Part shown: in pieces, positions 21,700-32,500 of the stretch | Position numbering within the stretch: position 1 is the first letter of the stretch | How the letters are laid out: each line of letters opens with the position of its first letter | Assembly: GCA_949128115.1 (NCBI GenBank) | Contig: OX421965.1 | Coordinates: 28,763,681 to 28,827,680, forward strand | Source: Anaspis maculata | Lineage: Eukaryota > Arthropoda > Insecta > Coleoptera > Scraptiidae | DNA length: 64,000 bases | Reading direction: 5' to 3' | Position numbers and translations under genes: made by a program | Notes under the pieces: model-generated | Databases searched by the model: none | What the model saw: only the letters and a program-made list of their open reading frames with translations | What the model was told of the DNA's origin: nothing

Positions 21700-22840
21700 C
21701 TCAGCAGTGGATTGCAAGGGGTTGGGTAAATCAGTTTCTTTCTCGGCGGTCAATTTCACATCATGATATACCAAACGACTTTTGGCAGACTGGAGTCATC
21801 TAATGGTGCACAGAGGCTGATTGAAGGGATTTACATTGTAAGAACGAAGGGAACAAGCATCACATTAAAACTGGTTTGGTAAAGATCAAATTCGAACCGC
21901 AGCGACTTTCTTCAAATGCGGAATTATCACAAAATTACAAAGTCTATGGGAGTGATATTTACGATGCAACAATAACTTTTTTCCCGTTTTAATAGTCCAA
22001 ACAGATTAAGCTTTTCCCACACGAGCACCATTAAGAACTCAATTTATGACGCCCAGCTCCGGGGATTATTTATAAATTCGTTAACAATAATTCACACTAC
22101 AGCATCCCTGATGTTTATTTATTTACACGTGCGTGCCTGAGTAATTTTTATTGAACCTAATTCCGAATGGCCGGCCACAAATACTCTCATCTGAGCTTTA
22201 TACCACCGTACCTATGTAGGAATTTGATTTACGACGGTCAAAACTTGATAAAAATGCTAATAATGTCTTATTTGCATAACGCCGTGCGGAGATTTATCGA
22301 TAGAAACACCTGTTTGTAACAAGCCCTAACTGAATTCGACAATTGAATTTTTAATTAAAACGTGTACGAGCACGAAATAAATAAAATATCAAGCTAGTCA
22401 AACACGGATTTACTCGATATAAATCAGGATAACGCTCGCTGACCGGGGCCCCGTTCGTCGGTGTAGCAATGTTTATTTTTTCGATTATATTAAAATCCTC
22501 TGATGCCATAGTACATATCCGAAGGAAGGCATATTTCGTGGTTTGTGTGTGGTCCACCGCATAAATGCTAATAACGATACATCATATCTTTTCGGTTGTA
22601 GCAGCAGCCTCGTATGGGTGCTAACTTATTTAGTGAGTTTTTAACTCTCGTGTTTTGAAGTCCGATGGGGGGTTCCTTGGGATTTCAGCAGTACTCGACT
22701 GTCTTGTGTGTACGTGTCTCTTTGATCTATCGCTGATATCGTCGCGTGCATATCGTAAAGGATTGGCAAGAAGCGTAAAGCTGTAGCTTTTTCATTATTG
22801 AATTTAGGAGTACCTTTACCATTTTTCACGTTCTATGACA
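21700..22840. other. No gene recognised
   Basis: AT-rich sequence. Short frames here (62-68 codons) show no family motifs, and no repeat structure was evident. Confidence 0.4.
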
Positions 22841-22844
22841 ATAG

Positions 22845-23364
22845 TGCTACGAGCGACGATTCCCGTACAATTTGGTAAACACGCGATATTTCTAGAGTCT
22901 TCCACAGCTGCAGTGTACAAATGTGCGGAGCTCTGGACATTTCTAGAGTATACGTGATGGCATTGAAATACATGGAGACTCCAACGCCTGATCAAGACAC
23001 ATCTGTCCATTTGGCGGCGGCGCCGGCTTTAGAGTACGGCAGAATTATACGCGAAATGTGTGGGATTATCTGGGAGTCGCCTAGAAAATCGTATGCCGGG
23101 TCACTATCGAGTTTGCTGGAAGATCATGGACAGTTCGGGAACACTATTCGATGGCCTATATAAGGCACCAACCGTCAGTTCACGAGCAGTTACGGATTGG
23201 AATGCGAAGTGGTAGCGAGCGGATTAAAAGAAGCGATAATCACAGCGATATTCCAAAGTAAATAATTGTTGGTGTGTATTTATTGTAGTACGCAATAATA
23301 AACAGTGTGTGTTTTGAAACGAACGTCTCAATTATATTCGAACCTGTACGCGAAATACGTAACA
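22845..23364 (+). mobile_element. Solo LTR (520 bp), ATAG TSD
   Basis: It starts TGCTACGAGCG and ends ACGCGAAATACGTAACA, so the ends are TG...CA and near-inverted. ATAG is duplicated directly outside (22841-22844 and 23365-23368). Promoter-like TATATAAGGC lies at about 23156 and AATAAACAG at about 23297, as expected for an LTR. No internal region or partner LTR is adjacent, so it arose by LTR-LTR recombination. It is a diverged relative of the split LTR at 10057/18274. Confidence 0.88.
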
Positions 23365-24857
23365 ATAGGATAGATGCTGAAGTTTCCGCTAATGGATAGA
23401 CCAACTGCTGCCAGTATTAAGGCTGTATTCTCAGCAGGGCAAAATTACCCCCCCCCCTCAAAAATGAAAATTAAAACTAATTTCTTTCATACGGTGTACT
23501 GAGTGTGTTGGAAAACTTGATACATGGCGATTTTTCAATTATGTAAAAAATATATTTTCTCCTTTTTGTTGACCACTTTTTTCAAAAAATGGCCATGTAT
23601 TCAATTTTCTACGTCTTTCAAAATTATAAAACAGTTGATAATTTTTTCGTTTGTCAAAAAATGTCCCAGCAATGTTCTAGAAACTTTACCAGTGCTTTAG
23701 GGCTATTCGGCTTCTAAAAGAAATTGGGGTAATCCAAACGGAAACAAAGTGAACAACCTTTCCATCCAGAGCACCAAAAAATCATCCCTTAGGGCTTAGG
23801 GGGGCTGCAGGAGACCCCCAAAGTTTTGGGCGCAGGAACTCAGGGCCGTCTTAAGCGGGCGTGCAACTCGTGCATGGCACAAGGGCGGCCAGACTCAGAG
23901 GGCGGCATTTCGGGGCAGAAATGCGTTTTTTATTTTTTATTTTTTTTTGCTTTTCATATTTCACCTCCACGGCCCACAGTGGTCGGAAAATCGAAAAACG
24001 GCGCAGAAATTCCATTTCACGAACTTTTTTTATGGGTAATTTTGACATTGGAATATCGTAGAGGAAAGTTCGAACTACTATTTGACCAAAAACTACAATT
24101 TTTGGACGAACATTAATCAATGAAATCAAACGCCAAACTTGGCTCACTCTCTAGATCAAAGAATATGAATCTTTCTCGGCATAAAACACTGTTTCTCTTC
24201 CCTGAATGCCACAAAACAGGGTGCCTTGTGAGAATGATGGGTGGTGCCATAAGAATCAGTAGACTGTTCTCTATCAAAAATGCTTGTGATGTTCAGCAAT
24301 GCGTAAGCTTTGAAGGGCTGGTGATTTTTTTTTGTAAGGGCTGTCGAGGTGGTAGTTTCATTTCGAAGTTGGTACTTTCCGTAAGCTTTTCTCAGAAGAC
24401 CCATCGAGACCCGCGCTAAAATCTATATCATTGCATTCCCCAATCTTTTAGCTTTCAAACGCAATCAAAAGTTTCTGCCCATGCTTGCAACCTTGGCAGC
24501 TAGACCCCTTTTTACGAACATTTGTACAGGTCCTTTTGATGCAAGTAGAAAACAGCACTATAATAATTCATAGTTGAGTATATCTAATAGCTGATTTCTT
24601 TGAAACGCAACTTTGCTTTCTATAGCCTGTTGAATCTGGGGTGAATATTGCCCTCTTAGCTGCGCGTAAGATGACTAGCGCATGCGCACCTCCAATGTTA
24701 CATCGACGCTGGCTGTCTGGCGCAGCTACGTCGTTTCTATCTCATAGGTTTCCGTCGCCATTTTGTGGAAATCATTTCTAAAACCGGAATCCTGTTGTGT
24801 GTTCACTTACTGCATGGATGGCTGAAACGACAAAGCGAATTTTGTATGAATTAATGT

Positions 24858-25432
24858 TAGTTAAGAATAAGAATAAGAATAAGAATAAGAAGGATTTATT
24901 TCCAACAGGCAAAAGTGCCCAGTCATAGGAAAATACAACAATAGATTAATCACAGAAGAATATCACTAGTCACAATAATTTAAAATACTGGTCTGTATAA
25001 CATTGAAGGAATCAAAGAAAATATCACTGTCTGTCGAATTTCTATTATAATTGCTGCACACAGTGTATATCGGACTCCTGATTAAAGCATTGCTGTTGGG
25101 AGTGTCGCAGTAAAAAGTAGAATGGTGTCTCGCATTTAATCGAGGCACCAAAAATTTGAGTCGCTCAAGAAGCTCTGGGCAGTCGATAGAATTCTGTATT
25201 AAATTGTACAAAAATCTGACACTCAACACTGTGTGTCTTTTCTCCAGCGAGATAACCTCGTGCCTGATCAACAACAAATTGTGGTCGAACCCCTGAGGAG
25301 GATACACACCATCAAGCGTGAATGACAAAAATTTTAAGAATCTTCTCTGGACTGATTCAAGTCTGTTCACGTGAGTGCTGTATATGGGATACCAAATCAC
25401 TTTAAATGCTTCCAAAGTAATTCAGCTCGTTA
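24858..25432 (-). pseudogene. Truncated non-LTR element, minus strand
   Basis: The minus-strand frame 25415-24966 reads WYPIYSTHVNRLESVQRRFL, then LLIRHEVISLEKRHTVLSVR and FLYNLIQNSIDCPELLERLK: the C-terminal end of a non-LTR reverse transcriptase. The 3' tail is (TTCTTA)n, visible on + as AAGAAT repeats at 24860-24890. A possible 6-bp target duplication, GTTAAG, flanks it (about 24853 and 25432). The RT core is missing. Confidence 0.7.
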
Positions 25433-25473
25433 AGCCTTATACGCCTAAAAAAGCAGTTGCTCTTTAAATTGAC

Positions 25474-25800
25474 TTGAATTTGACTGAAGATCAGTACTTG
25501 AAGCTGCGCTCTTCCGCTAAGGAACGCAATGCCGACATATATCTGTCGTACGATAAAGTCTTAGAGGCGAAGAAGCGGTATTATCCAGAAGAGGAGAGGT
25601 TGTCTCGCAGCGAATCTTTTGGTGAAGTGCGGTTGCAAGAGCTCTTGAACCATACCACAGAACGAATCGTTCAGCTGCAGGAGCCAGTCATAGCAGGAAT
25701 CGATGCTTTGGCATACACAAGCTTTGAACTGACTTCCAAATGGAGTTTTGATGGGTTTCAGCATTTTTTTCAGGTCAACATGTTCAACAACTTATTCTGA
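25474..25800 (+). CDS. Unidentified 108-codon frame in hAT element
   Basis: It reads MNLTEDQYLKLRSSAKERNA and then DIYLSYDKVLEAKKRYYPEE, a charged, helical, protein-like composition without low complexity. I do not recognise the family with confidence; similar phrases occur in repeated invertebrate proteins linked to mobile DNA. The start shown is a TTG position, so the true 5' end is unknown and this may be one exon or a truncated copy. It lies 3' of the non-LTR fragment within the hAT termini, so it may be cargo. Confidence 0.3.
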   Translation: MNLTEDQYLKLRSSAKERNADIYLSYDKVLEAKKRYYPEEERLSRSESFGEVRLQELLNHTTERIVQLQEPVIAGIDALAYTSFELTSKWSFDGFQHFFQVNMFNNLF

Positions 25801-26639
25801 GAGTTTCGTGAGTTTTAGTTGTTTTTTTCTTCAAAAATTCACCTGTCACCACCAGTATTTTGAGATAAATTTTTGAAAATGTTTTTTCCAAAAATGTGTC
25901 TCTTTGATTTGAAGATTTTGATGATACCAAAAACGTGGAGTCATAATTTCGACATTTCAACCCTTCTTCCATCCCTTATTTTAAAGTTTGATTTTTTTCA
26001 ATATTTTCCTCGAAAATGCCTACCCGTTTTCTACTTATTCTGAAAGTTTTGGAAATTTCAGTCGCTTCTTCAAATTGTCACCCCCTTGGTCGCCCCCGTC
26101 ACAACCCCCTATTATGAAGATGATTTTTTTCAACATTTTTCTGAAAATGTCAATACATCAGTGAACTCATTCTGACAATTTCAGAATTTCTGCGCGTAGT
26201 TTTGATTTTCCGACCACTGTGCGGCCGCCCCTGAACATTTTGAAAGGTTCAAAATGCGAAAATTGCAATTCCAGTCGCTGTTTATGTCATTTCAATAAAA
26301 TAAAATTTAAATTAAGGGAGCTTTATACAAAATTCAACTTTAAAATGGAGAAAGGGGCGGCCTAACAGTTTTTGCACGAGGGCGGCCAAATGTCTAGAGA
26401 CGGCCCTGCAGGAACTTCCTACCCAATCACCTTTGATTATTGCTGTATCTCAAGGACGGAGTTAAATTGGTAAAATGAGGCGTTGCGGAAATTATCTGTG
26501 TTCAATGTGGGTTTATTTGTTATTTCTTGAGAGAAATTCATCATTCAGGTCTTTTTGGAAAGCTACAAGGATGTACTTTGGTTACTCCGAAATACTCCGA
26601 ATGCCCAATTTATTGGGGAAGGGGTTGACAACTTTGAAA

Positions 26640-27070
26640 ATACTGTTTTCAGAAAGAGAATTCAATTTCGTTCAATCTGATGTATCACAAAATAGGTGGT
26701 GTCTTGTTAAATTTTGAAGTTGGGGTGGAGGAGAGCAAGGGGTGAATTTGGGTAGCACTTTTTTAACCGAAAATTGTCTTCTTCGATGCTAGAATGACGC
26801 TGATTCAATAATTGAAGAGAATTGAGGGGGTCGACAGTATAAAATGGGACAGTGGGAGAATTTTAGGAAGAAGGGGGAGTGGTGTTTCAAATTTAAAAAA
26901 ATATTTTTTTCAGAAAGAGAATTCGATTCTCTTTGATATGATGTATCGCAAAGTAGATAGTGTCATTCAAAATTTCAAAGTTGAGGTGGGTAGGGGTGTG
27001 GGGGCTGCAGATAGAAAATTGCCAATGTATGTTTCAGATGTCCTCTTTGATATGAAAATCGACCTGTCTG
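26640..27070. repeat. Half-copy of the TACCGGG foldback family
   Basis: Segments such as GAATTCGATTCTCTTTGATA, ATGATGTATCGCAAAG and AATGTATGTTTCAGATGTCC match the right arm of the element at 5253-6341 in the same order. Terminal repeats are not preserved. It begins soon after the hAT element. Confidence 0.6.
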
Positions 27071-28097
27071 ATGAGCTTTTTTCAAAAAAATTAGGTGAAA
27101 TGCCCGGAAACTTCCCTGTTGTGTTTTCGTTGGGCCAGCCTGTATGTAGGTAATTGCATAATCTCAATTTTTCACTTCTCGCCGTCATCGGCATCCGCAC
27201 ACTCTGTATCACCTTATCATCAAACTGACTACCAGTCAGTCTCTACTCTTGCGTCACCGACGCTATACTTAGTACGTGATCATAACAATGTAGGTAACTG
27301 CAAGATCGAGAACAACTAATGATAATCCTAACAATAACGAACATTCTTCAGACACTTGTTGATATCCACACTGTGTAAATATTTTGATCCAATCCTATTG
27401 AATAATGCACGCATTATCACGCGCATACACCTGCATTTTTCAATAAGTAACACTTGATAAAGCATAGTATTCTATTCGCGGGTAATGGCTATTACTCATT
27501 CGGATTCTTTACGACACTCGCCAAGGCTCGTGTCGGCAAACTGCATCCTCATGAGCAACAAGCAATCACTGCCCGCTTGTTGAATAATATACTATTGATG
27601 GCGAAGTAAAAAAAGCTATATGATACTATAAGTAGTGAAGAATACGGAAAAGTGCAAATTCGGAAAGGGCACATTATCAACATCTCATCTGTACATAAAG
27701 CAAATTTCTTAAAAATCGAAAAACATTGAAAAAATACTTTCAAACGAATTATGTACACTGTAAGAAAAATCTGTGTAATTTTTCCATACGTATATTGGAA
27801 GTCGTTAACCCATACAAGCTTGAAATATTACCACATGTCGATATGGGGAAAACGTCATAATGTGTATTGGAATTTTCATTTACTGAGTTACTATTTTTCC
27901 ATACTTTGACTGCGGGAAAACGCCTTACGTCAATTGTAATTTTCATCCAACAGGTTGATATTTTTCCCATGCCCAATTATGGGAAAAATAAATGTTACCC
28001 AATGTGTTGATTGTAATTTTCGTGAACTGAAGTTTGGGACACTTCCTATACATAAGAATAGGAAAAATGCAATTTCTCGTATTTAGTCCATACGTGG

Positions 28098-28625
28098 GTT
28101 TCTGATGCGACTAAAAAAGTTGTTGTCGGGAATCGGTTTTATTTTATTTTTTTCGTCAAAAGAAACTCCTTCAAGAAGAGAATGTACTAGCATTGCTATC
28201 AAATTTCAAAAATTTACAAAATTTTTTGCAAATTTTCAATTTTGATTTTCGAAAATTCGAAAACTAGATAGCATCGACAATGCATCTTTCCTCAAGAAAG
28301 TCGTATGCCAAGTTTGAACTTTTTATTTTCGAAAAAAAGGTACCAAAAATGATTTCTACCACTTAATTCACTTTTTCATGTCTACGAGAAATCATTTTTG
28401 GTACCTTTTTTTTCACAAATAGAAAGTTCTTTGGCATGCGACTTTCTTGAGAAAAGATGTATTGTCAGAGCTATCTAGTTTTGAATTTTCGAAAATCAAA
28501 ATCAAAAATTTTCAGAAATTCACAAAATTTGATAGCATTTTAATTTTGAAGGAGTTCCCACTTAACGAAAAAAATAAAATAAAACTGATTCCCGTCAACA
28601 ACTTTTTTAGTCGCATCAGAAACCT
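28098..28625. repeat. 528-bp long palindrome
   Basis: The arms of about 250 bp start GTTTCTGATGCGACTAAAAA (left) and end with its complement (right). They meet at GAAATCATTTTTGGTACCTT around a loop of about 35 bp near 28365. Non-coding; a foldback MITE is likely. Confidence 0.8.
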
Positions 28626-29191
28626 TTTAAAATGGATGATACATCAACTTCCTACTGCAAATCAAAGGGAATTATCAAGTTACTGAAGTCATAAATTGCA
28701 TGTATTTTATGTGAACAAAGTGACCAAATACAAAACATAAAGATAAACTGGTATATGATTCTTAGCAAAACAAAAACAATATGATGAAGCAAACATACAC
28801 AAATAGGTAACTAATGGACCGGAACTTGAGTAAAACAAAAAAAATCAGATGATCATCACTAATCTTCTTCTTCTTCTTCTTCTTGTTCACAATCAGCTAG
28901 GTGACCAATTACTTAGTTAGCTTGTGGGTTTATGATGTGGTGAATTCGTTAAGCTTTATTTTCTCTCTTACATCGTCCTGATGAAGGATTGATTTTTTTG
29001 GAAACTCTGTAAGAATTTCATCTTAATATCACAGCTTCAAGGTTCTACAAGTAGACTTACCGTTGAATGAATTCCAAGGTTTCTTCTGAATTTTCTCCAT
29101 AAGTATAACTTTGGTTTAAGAATTTGCTCATTTTCGACAGAGACTTCGCACGTTGCAGTGTCGTCAAACAAGGACTTCGCTGTAATGAGAT
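28626..29191. other. No gene recognised; (CTT)n run
   Basis: The only notable item is a (CTT)n microsatellite at about 28863-28884. Confidence 0.45.
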
Positions 29192-29196
29192 ATATT

Positions 29197-29362
29197 TGTT
29201 GTGATTTTCGATTAAAACCGCGAAGTATGTCGATGCATTGGTAAGGAAAAGATTTGCTGCGGCCATCTTGGTCAATGCTTTATTACTCACTTTTTGTATG
29301 ACAGTTATGACACACATTCTTGCTGGGGCGGGCACGCCATCTATCTACTTTCTGCTCAAACA
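29197..29362 (-). repeat. BEL/Pao 3' LTR
   Basis: 166 bp, apparently identical to the copy at 35830-35995, TG...CA ends. On the element's strand this is the downstream LTR. Confidence 0.92.
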
Positions 29363-29507
29363 TGTTCTGGCGGCCTTGAAAGCTATGCTTTCAACAGTAT
29401 CAAACATAAACTCATGTTATAAGAACAATAAGAACAATAAATCTTAAAAGTAAAATTGAACAATACTGAATAATTTTCAAAGAAAACGAAATTAATGCAC
29501 GTATAGC

Positions 29508-32500
29508 TCACGCGTCTATCGGTAACACACAAATTTTGGTCACAGCACGCTTCAAAACACTTTGTGGAGTTTTAACTGACACTACCCGTGTAACTCCATC
29601 AGCTCCTGGATGCAGCTCAACAATGCGGGCAAGCTGCCATTTCAATGGTGGTAGATTGTCGTCTTTGACGACAACAAGTGCGCCGGGTTGCAGACGCTGA
29701 CGTTGCGTCACACGCCACTTCGTACGGGCCTGGAGTTCGGCAATGTACTCTTTATTCCATCTACTCCAGATATGTTGTACCATTTTCTGGAGGCGTTCGA
29801 AGCGAGACAATCGGTTTTCTGCCACTTCGACAAAGGATTCGTCAGGTATTGAGGTTAATGGTTTTCCAATTAGGAAATGGGCTGGAGTTAGAGGATTGCA
29901 GTCTTGGGAATTGGAGGAAAGAGGACAGAGAGGCCTCGAGTTCAGTATGGCCTCGATCTGGACTAGCACTGTATAAAAATCCTCGTATGTGATGTGTGCA
30001 GACCCGACAACACGACGCAAATGGTGTTTCATACTTTTGACGCCGGCCTCCCATATTCCCCCGAACGTGGGTGAATTTGGCGGGATAAAATGCCATGCGA
30101 TATTATCATGAGAGAATGAATTCGCTATTTTCGTTTGATTTGATTTCGCTTTGAGAAATTCATTCAGCTCTCGGAGATCGGAATTTGCTCTGACAAAGTT
30201 CGCACCGTTGTCTGATGAAACCGAACTTGGTTTGCCTCGACGTGAAACAAACCGTCGAAAGGCTGCGATGAATGCATCTGCAGTCAAATCCGTTACTGGT
30301 TCCAGATGAACCGCTTTTGTCGATAGACAAACGAATAGAGCCACCCACACCTTCATCAACTTAGCTCCGCGCAGCTTATGATTCTTCAGGAAGAACGGAC
30401 CTGCGTAATCGACTCCTATGTGTGCGAACACAGAATAGGACGCGGTGCGGGACGACGGAAGATCTCCCATTAATGGAGGAGAGGTCAAGCTCGGTTTGAC
30501 CCGAAAGCAAGTGACACACTTCCGAGTTACAGAACGGGACAAATTTCTGATCGACAATGGCCAAAACTGCTCACGAACCGAAGCAGCGAGAGCCTGAGGA
30601 CCACAGTGAAATAGACGGAGATGCTCGGATCTCATGATCAATAACGTCAATGGATGTTTTGGGCCTCGTTTTGGGCCTAAAAGAATAGGGTGCTTTTTGC
30701 TGTATTCAAACTTTGAGTGGTGAAGTCTTCCACCCACTCTGAGAATACCATCGTTATCCAAAAATGGGTTCAAAGACAAGACACTACTTGTTGCTTCTAG
30801 CTGCTTGTGAGCTTTCAAAGAGTGTACTTCTTTGGCAAATGTCTCAGCTTGAGCCACCTTAACGAGGCACTTGAGAGCATCTTGGATTTCAGATGCCTGT
30901 AGTGGGCCACTTCTCTTGTGCACGGGGTTAAGTGCTCTGTTCTTCCAGCGTAGAATGTACGCTGTTACACGTTTCAATCTTATGAAGTTCGAAAACCTCT
31001 CAAAGATTTCAAAAGAATTCTCTTGAACCTGCGCGATCAGGCAACATGGATTGGAACTGCGATACTCCGGCAAAGTTTCCAATTTAGGGTACTCTCCAGC
31101 ATTACGGTCGATTTCGATAACTTCGAACAGAAAGGATGGACCTTTCCACCAAAGTTCTGAGGTTGTTAACTGAGAAGGACATACACCTCGAGAGATGAGA
31201 TCTGCTGGGTTGTTCTTTGAATCAACATGGTGCCACTGATGACCATCAGTGAGCTCTTGAATTTCTGCCACTCTGTTAGCGACAAACGTTTTCCATTTGT
31301 TTGGAGTTGCCTTTATCCACGATAAAGTAATGGTGGAATCACACCAAAAGAACAGCTCAACATTTTCGATTCTGAGTGAAGACATAACCTTTCGTGACAA
31401 TTGTGCCAACATCAGAGCTCCACACAATTCCAGACGCGGAAGTGACAATTTTTTCAAAGGGGCGACTTTCGATTTGGCCACCAACAAATTACATTCAAAC
31501 ATTGCGTCATCAGCTGTGGACGAACGCAAATAAATGCACGCTCCGTAAGCCTTTTCACTTGCATCACAAAAACCGTGAAGTTGAACTGAGTCTGGATTGG
31601 CCGATAAAACATGTCGTGGAATTTGGAGCTCATTCAGCAATGGCATTTGATCTTGGAGTTGACTCCAAACCGATTGTAAATGTGAGGGAATAATATCATC
31701 CCATTGAAGTTGATGTTCCCAAAGGGATTGCATCAACAATTTAGAAATTATGATCACTGGACCTAGGAGTCCAAGTGGATCAAAGGTAGATGATATGATC
31801 GAAAGAATATTACGTTTGGTCATTTCAGACCGCTGTAACGAAATGTTTGGTATCGAGTATTGTATCATATCTGAGGATGCATCCCAAACGATGCCCAAAG
31901 TTTTCGACGCTTTGTGTTCTCCAAAGCTGAGCACTTGAAGATGCGATTCATCTGAATCTGGCAAGTCTTCCAGCATCGCAGGATTATTCGACATAAACTT
32001 TCTCAGCTCAAACTGAGCTCCCGACAAGACATTGATGATTTCATCTCGATGCAACTTTAATGACTCGACCGAGTCTGAACCCGTAAGAAGGTCGTCTACA
32101 TAAAAATCATTCGCAATCATAGTGGAAGCGATCGGATGCGAATTCTTGCACTCAGTAGCAAGCTGTTGCACACACTTGGTTGCGAGATACGGAGCACTAG
32201 CGGTGCCATACGTAACCGTATTCAACTTGTAACACTCTAGCGTCTCAGTGGGATCATTTCGCCACAAAATGCACTGATAGAGCTGTTGCTCTGGCTCGAT
32301 TAGAATCTGCCGATACATTTTCTTAATATCAGCTGCAAAAACCACAGAATGTTGACGAAAACGAATGATTATCGATAACAAGTCGTTCTGAACCACTGAA
32401 CCGACGAGCTGAGTGTCGTTCAACGAAATGCCTGTACTTGTTTTCATACTTGCATCAAACACAACTCTGAGCTTGGTCGAAACTGAATTTTCCTTCTCAA

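Larger units (their letters stand above)
23841..26408. mobile_element. hAT-type element, 8-bp TSD
   Basis: The termini CAGGGCCGTCTTAAG (left) and complement CAGGGCCGTCTCTAGA (right) are hAT-like, with sub-terminal GGGCGGCC words on both sides. CAGGAACT is duplicated exactly at 23833-23840 and 26409-26416, the 8-bp length diagnostic of hAT. I see no hAT transposase motif. The interior holds a truncated non-LTR fragment (24858-25432) and an unidentified frame (25474-25800), so the element is a non-autonomous carrier. Confidence 0.8.
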
